Shown piece after piece: positions 32,221 to 39,868 of a stretch of DNA of 64,000 bases (its first letter is position 1; every line of letters starts with the position of its first letter). This DNA comes from Coemansia sp. RSA 922 (Eukaryota > Kickxellomycota > Kickxellomycetes > Kickxellales > Kickxellaceae). Location: the NCBI GenBank assembly GCA_027577415.1, contig JANBQS010000009.1, positions 1 to 64,000 on the forward strand. Reading direction: 5' to 3'. The notes under the pieces were generated by a model. That model was not told the origin of the DNA. It saw only the letters and a list, made by a program, of their open reading frames with translations, and did no database searches. The position numbers and the translations under genes are program-made.

Positions 32221-32434
32221 TTTGATAGCTTAGGTTATACACTTGCTAACAAGCAGTGGGTGCCTGCCCACTGACCATGCAAGCGGCCAAAGCTATGGTA
32301 AAGTTTATCCAGGGGTAAGGAAAGAGAGGCAGCGCCTTGTTTTATTTTAAAAATTCTTTTAAAAAACAAATGGATTTTCAGGCCTGAAAGGGGCATAACC
32401 CCCTTGCTCGTTAGAGTCTAGCTAACCTATCAAA
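32221..32434 (+). mobile_element. short terminal-inverted-repeat element (copy A), about 214 bp
   Basis: The left end TTTGATAGCTTAGG...CTAACAAGCAGTGGG (32221-32260) is inverted at the right end as CCCTTGCTCGTTAGAGTCTA GCTAACCTATCAAA (to 32434). The interior is similar to copy B at 24460-24660 in reverse. No coding capacity, so MITE-like. It lies directly beside the truncated 5' end of the Fanzor relic. Confidence 0.7.
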
Positions 32435-32446
32435 TATATTCTCTGC

Positions 32447-33277
32447 TTAGCTACTCTTGTAAACGCGGATAACCTTAAATGTAGAGTCGTCTTGCTCTGG
32501 TTCAAAAACGACCAGTCCAGACACAGACTCGTGGGCAACGCCAGCAAGGATTAGGAGGAAAACATTTAGCATATAAAACGCCACCTCACTGTCCCGAGCA
32601 ACGCTGTCCAGTGGCAAAAATGTCCTACTAGCCATATAGCAACCCCACATGATAAACAGAAGATTCCGAGGCAGCACAGATACTAGGAGCGCCCGAGGGT
32701 TGCAGTTTAGTTTTCTAATATCGATTGCCAAGGCCTTTACAATAACAACCAATGACATGATCATAGTGGAAAACACTACAGTTCTAATGAGGTATACGCT
32801 AGGATCCACACCATTGGCATTAACGACGTCAAACATGACAGCCACTGCTGGAATCATCATGACAAATTGAATGAGGTGAACAGCTGAAAACGGTATTTTA
32901 AACTGCTCCGCAAGTCCACTAATGCGCCAGTTGAGCTTGATGGTGTACCTGAATACTGATGAAACAACTTGTTCGTGGAGACATATAGCCGTATAGTAGT
33001 TGAAGAATAGCGAAGCCTTGTATGCGGCCGCTGTATTGACAACTTTATAGTTCATTACCGAGCGCAAAAACAGAGATAGTGCCAGGAGGTAGAATGCGTC
33101 AGTGCCATGAGTCAGTCGCACTTCTCCCTTGTAAAATGTTGGAATAATAGACATGGCTGCTATAAGCACAGCAATTCCGCCCACAGCCCATCCAACTGCA
33201 GGACTTGGCGTGTACGTCAGCCAGTCGGGGCTTTGGATACAGTTCTTTGCCAAGCAGTATATACTGTCAGTACTCAT
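32447..33277 (-). CDS. RTA1-related seven-helix membrane protein, 276 aa (paralogue B)
   Basis: Start at 33275-33277 (MSTDSIYCLAKNCIQSPDWL); the longer frame to 33421 is a Phe-rich leader. It has the paralogue signature C-x4-C-I-x3-DWLTYTPSPA then about seven helices, ending WGCYMASRTFLPLDSVARDS and EVAFYMLNVFLLIL. It lacks the Thr/Ser-rich N-terminal extension of paralogue A. The YTPS-x-A element before helix 1 and the terminal R...D...E-x-x-FY pattern are RTA1-like. It lies only 12 bp from the short TIR element. Function unknown; likely plasma membrane. Confidence 0.75.
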   Translation of the reverse strand: MSTDSIYCLAKNCIQSPDWLTYTPSPAVGWAVGGIAVLIAAMSIIPTFYKGEVRLTHGTDAFYLLALSLFLRSVMNYKVVNTAAAYKASLFFNYYTAICLHEQVVSSVFRYTIKLNWRISGLAEQFKIPFSAVHLIQFVMMIPAVAVMFDVVNANGVDPSVYLIRTVVFSTMIMSLVVIVKALAIDIRKLNCNPRALLVSVLPRNLLFIMWGCYMASRTFLPLDSVARDSEVAFYMLNVFLLILAGVAHESVSGLVVFEPEQDDSTFKVIRVYKSS

Positions 33278-33640
33278 GATAAGGTGTGGCAAGTGATAAA
33301 AAAAATTGCAGACACTAAAATAACGAGAAAAAAAAAAGTAAATGTCAAAAAAAAAGTAGTGTATAGCAAGAAGAGGGTGAGTGAGGAAGAAAAAAAAAAA
33401 AGAGTCTGCACTATATGGCACAGTGTTTGTTGGAAAGGGCTGGCTCGCACTTGCTTAAAAAGAAACATGTACTTTCTTTTAAGCAAGTCCTACAAACTTG
33501 CATTCAGCAAAAGGCGCTCCCCCTCCTTTTTCTTTCTAGTTTTTTTCTTCCCAGCAAAAGCACAAAGCATCAGCTGTCTGCCTTTTTGAAGCAACATCGT
33601 TGATTTGTATCTTTTACTTTGAAGCGCAGTATGTAGCTCT

Positions 33641-33823
33641 CAGTCAAGCATGTGATATAGTTTCCCAGTCAGTGCACAAGCAACGTGGCCTTGTAGATGG
33701 CCAAAAAAAATCGGGCATGTGCATTATCTGCATTACGACGATTGCTAAAAAAAAACAGTGCTCTTTCTTCGCTTTCAGTCAAGCACAGGATAGAGCCTTC
33801 AGTCAGTGCAAGCAACGTGAGCC
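33641..33823. repeat. imperfect direct repeat of about 50 bp in a promoter
   Basis: CAGTCAAGCATGTGATATAG...CAGTCAGTGCACAAGCAACGTGGCC (33641-33690) recurs as CAGTCAAGCACAGGATAGAG...CAGTCAGTGCAAGCAACGTGAGCC (33776-33823). The copies are 135 bp apart, upstream of the 101-aa gene at 33965. The conserved cores are CAGTCAAGCA, CAGTCAGTGCA and AAGCAACGTG. Confidence 0.7.
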
Positions 33824-33964
33824 CTCTTCAGTCGGGCAACTAGGGCTTGTGAATTTGCTGTCAATAAAAAGAAGGACGAGAAGGACATTTTTTGTTGTCG
33901 CCTATTGTCTTTCTCTATCATACAACCTCCTCCATTCTGTCCCTATTTACATTTTTTTGTCAAA

Positions 33965-34270
33965 ATGACCAACACCAATGAGGCTACCATTCCTGTGTAT
34001 GTTTTACACATGATGAATGGATTTTTTCAGAAGCCTTTCACAATTACCATTCCGCCTGTTTGTACTCCCCAAGAAATCAAGGAACGTATTAAGCAACAGG
34101 CACCTATCGACAAGCAATCATTCTACGCAGAGGAATTTGATCTAGTACATAGGAATGGTATTCGAGAATATACTGGAGAACCACTAATATTTTCCCCTGT
34201 CGCCAACCCTTGTCTTGGCACGGATGACTGTAATGTGATTGTGTACTACACACAGCCAGCTACACCTTAA
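33965..34270 (+). CDS. small orphan protein, 101 aa
   Basis: Starts MTNTNEATIPVYVLHMMNGF. An N-terminal beta hairpin-like segment (IPVYVLHMM...PFTITIPPV) is followed by a helix (TPQEIKERIKQQ), a proline, and a C-terminal strand (CNVIVYYT). That order is reminiscent of a ubiquitin-like beta-grasp, but I cannot confirm it. It has no signal peptide. It is flanked by membrane-protein paralogues B and C (stop-to-stop 59 bp from C). A TATA-like AATAAAAAG occurs about 100 bp upstream, and a promoter direct repeat at 33641-33823. Confidence 0.55.
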   Translation: MTNTNEATIPVYVLHMMNGFFQKPFTITIPPVCTPQEIKERIKQQAPIDKQSFYAEEFDLVHRNGIREYTGEPLIFSPVANPCLGTDDCNVIVYYTQPATP

Positions 34271-34329
34271 TTAATATATGGTAAAAAAAGCCTGTGTGTT
34301 ATTCGAAAAATAATAAAATATTAAAAATA

Positions 34330-35133
34330 TTAAACAACTGAATCAGGTTCTTCAGAATTGTGGAATACTAGCAAGGAGCTTGGGAGAACACTCATTAGAA
34401 GCAACGGAACAAAGTTGAAAAAGTAAAACATTACTTCGCTGTCACGCGCTGGGTTGTCCAACGACAAAAACATTCTGCTGGTCATTAACGAGGCCCACAC
34501 AAGCAATAGCGAACTTCTTGCTAGCGTAGCTGCAATTTTAACCCAGTTTTTGAATATGCCTATCCGCGCTGAAGCCAAAGTAAAAATAATGGTAACCAAT
34601 GAAAATGATATGATAATAGCTATCACAAACTGTAATAGATATCTAGATGGGTCAACACCACGATATTCAGTTTTAAACATGATGATAACGGCTGGTATGA
34701 CTATGACTAGCAACATGAGGTGGACAAACAAAAAGTATCTAGTAGACGCGTGCTTCTTGTTGAATCCAATTAGAAACTTTAGGCCTTTTCCCTTCAATGC
34801 AGCGTAAGGAACAATGTTAAGCATGGAGAACCAAATGGCACAGGCGTAGTTGAAGTAAATCGAAGCTCTGTAAAAGGCTGTCGCATTGCTGTATTTGGGT
34901 TGTATCCAAGTACGCATAAACGCACTCAGCGTTAGAAGTACTAGGGCAAATCCATTGTATGAGGGACTCTCCTTTTCTCCACTCCTCACTCTTGATCCTA
35001 AGTACGAGAAAAGCATCACGACACAAATTAGGCTAAATGCGGCTGCACCGCTTGGCAAATACGTTAGCCAATCAGAACTGCGAATACAGTCCTTGGACAG
35101 GCAAAAGCCTTCTCCCTGATATGAGACATCCAT
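34330..35133 (-). CDS. RTA1-related seven-helix membrane protein, 267 aa (paralogue C)
   Basis: Begins MDVSYQGEGFCLSKDCIRSS DWLTYLPSGAAA. It has the same C-x4-C-I-x3-DWLTYLPS start as paralogue B, about seven helices, and the C-terminal WASLMTSRMFLSLDNPARDS then EVMFYFFNFVPLLL. First ATG of the frame used; the cysteine pair is close to the N-terminus and there is no signal peptide. B and C are closer to each other than to A, in keeping with a local duplication, with the small orphan gene between them. Divergent from RTA1 proper, so transport activity is not assured. Confidence 0.75.
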   Translation of the reverse strand: MDVSYQGEGFCLSKDCIRSSDWLTYLPSGAAAFSLICVVMLFSYLGSRVRSGEKESPSYNGFALVLLTLSAFMRTWIQPKYSNATAFYRASIYFNYACAIWFSMLNIVPYAALKGKGLKFLIGFNKKHASTRYFLFVHLMLLVIVIPAVIIMFKTEYRGVDPSRYLLQFVIAIIISFSLVTIIFTLASARIGIFKNWVKIAATLARSSLLLVWASLMTSRMFLSLDNPARDSEVMFYFFNFVPLLLMSVLPSSLLVFHNSEEPDSVV

Positions 35134-35308
35134 TTTAGAACAAGCAATAAAAAAGTAGTGTATTCAGAAGGGTTAGAAAAGTGATGAGGAGAAAAGAGAG
35201 AGAGAAAGTGAGAAAAAAGATTTTGAAAGCCATGCCTTGCTTTCCTCAAAGAAAAGAAAATCCAAAAGTCTCGCTTCCACGCAATTCTTTTTTCAAGCGA
35301 GAACTAGC

Positions 35309-36514
35309 CTAGTTGGTGCTGTCGTATCCAACCTCGTAGGCAAATGCCACAGCAAGCTTTGAGAACTCCAGCATGTGGTCAAAGTCCAACGTTTCTATCG
35401 TGTCGCGCGGCGAGTGGATGTTCGTATTGCCCTCGAGCTCATCAGACTCAAAGGCCATTGCCGAGCGGTAGCCGGCGGTATTCCAGCTGGCGTGGTCAGA
35501 GCACCCGTACCCACAAGCAAACTCCTTGGTCTTCAGACGGGTGTAGGTTTCAGCCAAGCTCTTGACCAGCGCACGTGACTCGGGGTCAGTATGGTCAGAC
35601 ACAAGGCCAATGACCTCCGAGCCCTTCCAGAAGCCAGTCATGTCAAAGTGAAAGTCAGCGACGACCTTGCGCGCAGCCTTCTTGTACGCCAGCGCAACGT
35701 CCTGCGACCCCAAAAGACCGCCCTCCTCGCCCGCATACCAGTGGAACTCCACCGAGCGGCTCGGCGCAAAGCCACGGCTCAGCAGCACGCGGAAGGCCTC
35801 GAGAATAGTGACCGTGCCTGAGCCGTCGTCGTCAGCACCGTTCGCGCGGCCGAACCAGGGCAGCCACTGGTTGACCGAGTCCTGGTGCGCCGACACGACA
35901 ACAGTCTCCTCGGCGCCAGCCCCCTTCCCCTCAAAGCGCGCAATGACCGACGACTGCGGGAAGCGATGAGGAAAGGCCGCCACGGAGACGTTGGCTCCCG
36001 AAGCCGTGACCAGGCCCTGAATCTGGCCCTGCAGCCACTGCGACGACTTGCGCCCATTCTCAGAGTCATAGTAGCGGTTATGGAACGCAGTAAACGGCCT
36101 TAGCACATCGCCATACAGCTGCGTGGTCAGCCCCTCAATGGCCTTGGCCACCTCTTTGCCGTGCACCAGCTTGGTCGGCAGGCGCGACGAGTACTGCGTC
36201 TCACCATCAAAAGAAGAAGAAGGTGCTGGTTTGTGTAGGGCCTGAGCATCGGTAATGTCCATGAATTTGACACCCGCACGGCGCAGTACCAAAATGTCCT
36301 CTAGCTCCATCCACCGCGGCTTAGCTGCCTCGCTGACCTTGATGAGGCGCTGCGAGTTGTATAGGCTACCTGGCTTGAACTCGCTCGACGTCTTGATATC
36401 GACAGGAGCAACAACCCCATTAGGCCGGTGGACAAAGGGGTGCTGAGCTGGCGACGCAGCGGCTTGGCCCATGGCTAGGCCAAGGGCGGCGAGGGCGAGA
36501 AGGCTGAATTTCAT
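35309..36514 (-). CDS. secreted M28 zinc aminopeptidase, 401 aa
   Basis: An extracellular or vacuolar leucyl-aminopeptidase of peptidase family M28 that removes N-terminal residues using two zinc ions. Start set at 36512-36514, giving the signal peptide MKFSLLALAALGLAMGQAAA; the longer frame adds an implausible leader. Expected residues are present: His210 and Asp212 (SAHQDS), bridging Asp about 229 (GADDDGSG), catalytic Glu263 with Glu264 (AGEEGG), Asp291 (FHFDMTG) and His368 (NIHSPRDT). The CGYGCSDH disulphide motif (Cys334/Cys338) is typical of fungal LAPs. The N-terminal 110 residues form the usual propeptide. GC-rich, so it marks return to the core genome. Confidence 0.95.
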   Translation of the reverse strand: MKFSLLALAALGLAMGQAAASPAQHPFVHRPNGVVAPVDIKTSSEFKPGSLYNSQRLIKVSEAAKPRWMELEDILVLRRAGVKFMDITDAQALHKPAPSSSFDGETQYSSRLPTKLVHGKEVAKAIEGLTTQLYGDVLRPFTAFHNRYYDSENGRKSSQWLQGQIQGLVTASGANVSVAAFPHRFPQSSVIARFEGKGAGAEETVVVSAHQDSVNQWLPWFGRANGADDDGSGTVTILEAFRVLLSRGFAPSRSVEFHWYAGEEGGLLGSQDVALAYKKAARKVVADFHFDMTGFWKGSEVIGLVSDHTDPESRALVKSLAETYTRLKTKEFACGYGCSDHASWNTAGYRSAMAFESDELEGNTNIHSPRDTIETLDFDHMLEFSKLAVAFAYEVGYDSTN

Positions 36515-36694
36515 GGTGGCGAATAGGTAATACAAAAATATAGATAGATAGAGGTGAATAGGTTGGAAATGTAGCAATAGAAATAAATTTTTAGTAGAGA
36601 GAAGAAGAGGACAGGAGTAGGGCATGAAAAAGCAGCCCGTGGGTTGTTGACGCAGCAGTAAGGTCACGGGGAGGGGCTCACATGACGATCTTTT

Positions 36695-38050
36695 TCAGAT
36701 GCGGATCTCATAGCTGCCAGCCTTGGTCATGTACCGCACCCACTTGACCGACTGGTAGTTGGATTTCTCAAAGACCTTGAGGAACCGCACGAGGAGTCCC
36801 GACGCCGTGAACATAAGCACCTGAAAGTCAAGCCCAATGGGCGGCCGCGACCACGGCGTAGGCTTTGTCATCGGCGCCAGGTCAACAACCGCCGTCAGCG
36901 CCAGCTCCTGCAGGCCCTGGAACCGAGAGATACGCCACACTATGGCATTCTCCTCCGGATGATATTTGGCCTTGCCAGCGCCAGCCCCAGTCACTTTGAT
37001 ACGGCACTTTGTCGCATTGGGCGGCGTAGGAATGGTCACCGCCATGTTGGTCGCCGACAGCTTGGCGCTAAAGTTGGACTTTATCAGAACCTCGTACTCG
37101 ATCCTCGTCTTGCCCATCTCCCGCACCACCGGCAGCACTTTGAATGGCAGGTTGACGTTCTCCGTCGTCCGGTACCGCATCAGCTCAAACTCGCCATCAG
37201 GCGGAATAAACGAGATGGTCCGGTCAGTGTCGAACCGACCCAGCCGCACGCACTGGTGGAACTGACAGTCAGCAATCTCAACGCTCTCGCCGTCGCCAAA
37301 CCCGCCCATACCCCCCTGCCTACGCCCCAGCTGAGTGTTACCCGCGCTATTAGGATCCCGATCGAGTACCAGCTTATCGTTAAGCCCAAACTTGCACTCG
37401 GGCATACCAGACAAGAACGAGCGCATAACGATCTGACCCTGAACATCAGCTCTCAGCACAGTGCCCTTGGCCGACATGATCAAGTTGACAGACTCGATGA
37501 CATCAACAAACGCCTCGTTCTTTTTATACACAATATCATTACGACGCCATGTAGTAGTTCCAGTAGCCTGCATAGTAATACTCTGAGGAATAGTCGCCAA
37601 AGCATCAGACTGCAAAGCACCACGAGTAGACCGAACACTCTCAGTAGTAACATACAGCTTGAGCGTATCTACTTCAATGTTTTGCGGATACCCGAAATCC
37701 AACACCTCGTCCAACAGCTCGTATATAAGGACAAAATTATTTTTCACTGACTCTTCGTCAAACCGACCGAAATACGATACTCCAAGCCCCAACAGTCGGT
37801 AAAGAAATTCGAATACCATCGCTGCGCTCGCATTGTTCTTTGTCACTGCACACAGCCATAGGTTGTCGTATCGGATATGGTAGAAACTAGTACTACCCAG
37901 TGTCGTCACTGGACTACGAACTACCGACGTTGGTGACGAAATTACGTGCACGCGAAACACATCAGCTACTGACCGCTTGACATCGTGTCTGTAAAGTCGC
38001 GAAATGAGCACCTCGCCCTTTTGGTTGTAGATGAACACAGCACTCAGCAT
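36695..38050 (-). CDS. APM4: AP-2 clathrin adaptor mu subunit, 451 aa
   Basis: Medium chain of the AP-2 endocytic adaptor, which binds YxxPhi cargo signals and PIP2 at the plasma membrane. Start at 38048-38050 (MLSAVFIYNQKGEVLISRLY), the canonical first strand of the longin domain (about 1-140). VRSPVTTLGSTSFYHIR and NAAMVFEFLYR-like text favour AP-2 over AP-1. The mu-homology domain runs from about 190 to the C-terminus (KKNEAFVDVIESVNLIMSAK, then ending VKWVRYMTKAGSYEIRI). Length is close to other AP-2 mu chains. No introns. It sits head-to-tail with the M28 gene, 180 bp apart. Confidence 0.95.
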   Translation of the reverse strand: MLSAVFIYNQKGEVLISRLYRHDVKRSVADVFRVHVISSPTSVVRSPVTTLGSTSFYHIRYDNLWLCAVTKNNASAAMVFEFLYRLLGLGVSYFGRFDEESVKNNFVLIYELLDEVLDFGYPQNIEVDTLKLYVTTESVRSTRGALQSDALATIPQSITMQATGTTTWRRNDIVYKKNEAFVDVIESVNLIMSAKGTVLRADVQGQIVMRSFLSGMPECKFGLNDKLVLDRDPNSAGNTQLGRRQGGMGGFGDGESVEIADCQFHQCVRLGRFDTDRTISFIPPDGEFELMRYRTTENVNLPFKVLPVVREMGKTRIEYEVLIKSNFSAKLSATNMAVTIPTPPNATKCRIKVTGAGAGKAKYHPEENAIVWRISRFQGLQELALTAVVDLAPMTKPTPWSRPPIGLDFQVLMFTASGLLVRFLKVFEKSNYQSVKWVRYMTKAGSYEIRI

Positions 38051-38260
38051 TAATAAATATATAGAGACAAATTCAAGAAATAGTCGTGTGAAGATAGGAA
38101 AAAAAAGGTTTGTTTGTTCAATAAACAAAAGACAAATATGGACTCTAGAACCTTTGATTGGATCAGATCAGTCACAGCGATCATAACAATAAAAAGCTAT
38201 AAAAAGCATACATACGATATAAATATAGAAACACAGAGTAATTGTATAAATAAAAGGACA

Positions 38261-39478
38261 TCAAGTACTTGCACCAAGACCAGTGAGGTCGCCTACTTGG
38301 ATACCCAAGTCATTGATCTGAGCAATAGGACAAGCAAAGTTGATAGTATCCGAGATAGTCGGCTTGATACCAAGCCACGAGATAGCGCGAAGAATGACTT
38401 GAGCGCGGTAATAGAACCTCAACTGCGGGCCACCCGGCGTACAGGCCTGCTGCACAATCTGAGCGGCGAGCCCGTAATTGCTGTCGTTGGTATCCAACCT
38501 AAAGTTAAAGTAAATGGGCATGTCGTTGCCCTCCGACTTTTTAGGCATCCAGAACGGCGTACGCAGTCCACCCTCGCCCACAGGGAAGTTGTTTCCGCCA
38601 GCACTCGGGTTACGCAAGTACCCGGAGATAGTGACATTGTGGATAGTCCATGGAATAAAGTTTGGGTTAGTGACGTTGAGGTGGATAACGAGCGGCACAG
38701 TCACCACGCCCTTGCGGTTGATTGAAGCGCCATCGACGATATCAGACACCGTAGCCTCCTTGCCAGTCGCGTGGTTGGGTTGGGCCACTCCGACTTGGTT
38801 GAATTCGACCTTTGGAATACGCGGCCACACAAAATACAATGTCACTCCCAGTCCCGCCAAAATAAGGATCAGCACTGGGATAAACACCATACAGCAGCAC
38901 TTACTAAAGCAGAAGCAGTACCGGCCATTGCCACAGCACTTCCGGCGCCTGCGAGCCTTGTAGCTGGCCGGCGACTTGTCAGCAGCAGCCAAGGCTCCGG
39001 CAGTGCCCAAGGCTCCAGCCAGGAGCAACGGCGCCTCTACTTTCTCCGTACTCAACGACCGACCAGCCGTTGCATCAAGCGCCGTAGCATCAGACCCCAT
39101 CCCACGCATCGAATACGGACTATGCTGGGCACGCGGCATTGCATCGGGATGAGGCTGGTAGTATTGCTGTGGATATGGCTGCATATATGGAGTATTGTCG
39201 TGGTGGGGCTGCTGCCCAGGCGAGTGAAAGCCGCCGTTGGTTGCAGCTGAAAAGTACTGGGCATATTCGCTTGTCGGCGAGTCTGCGCCAGAGTTGTGGG
39301 CGTGAGAAGTAGTGTCAGAGTACTCATATGCGCTGTAACCGTCATTGTATCCGCGTGGTGTCGCTGTGCCAGCGTAGTTCGACGCTGGCTGTGATGGCGT
39401 ACGAGTGTCGTTGCGTCCTAGGCCGGTACCATTATCATCGTTGCTAGAGTGAGGTTGGAGCGAGAACGGGTCAGCCAT
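38261..39478 (-). CDS. single-pass LEA2-domain membrane protein, 405 aa
   Basis: Start at 39476-39478 (MADPFSLQPHSSNDDNGTGL). Residues 1-180 are a disordered Gln/Pro/Tyr/Ser-rich cytosolic tail. A basic and Cys-rich stretch (KARRRRKCCGNGRYCFCFSK) follows, then a transmembrane helix (about 197-218, VFIPVLILILAGLGVTLYF). The rest is a luminal LEA2 (NDR1/HIN1-like) beta domain with LVIHLNVTNPNFIPWTIHNV. LEA2 proteins of this layout are widespread in fungi; some localise to vacuole or plasma membrane, but their role is not well defined. The Cys cluster next to the helix could be palmitoylated (inference). Confidence 0.8.
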   Translation of the reverse strand: MADPFSLQPHSSNDDNGTGLGRNDTRTPSQPASNYAGTATPRGYNDGYSAYEYSDTTSHAHNSGADSPTSEYAQYFSAATNGGFHSPGQQPHHDNTPYMQPYPQQYYQPHPDAMPRAQHSPYSMRGMGSDATALDATAGRSLSTEKVEAPLLLAGALGTAGALAAADKSPASYKARRRRKCCGNGRYCFCFSKCCCMVFIPVLILILAGLGVTLYFVWPRIPKVEFNQVGVAQPNHATGKEATVSDIVDGASINRKGVVTVPLVIHLNVTNPNFIPWTIHNVTISGYLRNPSAGGNNFPVGEGGLRTPFWMPKKSEGNDMPIYFNFRLDTNDSNYGLAAQIVQQACTPGGPQLRFYYRAQVILRAISWLGIKPTISDTINFACPIAQINDLGIQVGDLTGLGAST

Positions 39479-39868
39479 TTTATATATACAAAAAAGAGAA
39501 AGAGTACACGAATAAAATATAAAAAAAAGATGGAATTTGGAACTTTGGAAAAAGGAGGTAAAAGAGACAAACCTTGTGAGAATGGGGATTGAATTCTTTT
39601 TGCCCACACGCGGGGCCTCTTTGCCCTTTTTGTGTCCTTTTCAGGGGCCTTTTTACGTTTTTGTGGGGGGAATTGGGATCTGCAGCGCAATTGGCTGCAT
39701 ATTAAGTCAGTGTGGAAGGTGCTTGACTGTGGACGGAAAATGTTGGTGGAACATCAAGAGACACATGTGGGCTATTTATAGGGTAAATCATTTATAGTTC
39801 TTGGCAAAAAAGAAGATTCGGTATCAAGGCGAACAATCAAGATTAATCGACAACGATTTGTATCATCG
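39479..39868. other. intergenic region
   Basis: Promoter of the LEA2 gene and 3' flank of the P-loop gene; no gene recognised. Confidence 0.5.
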
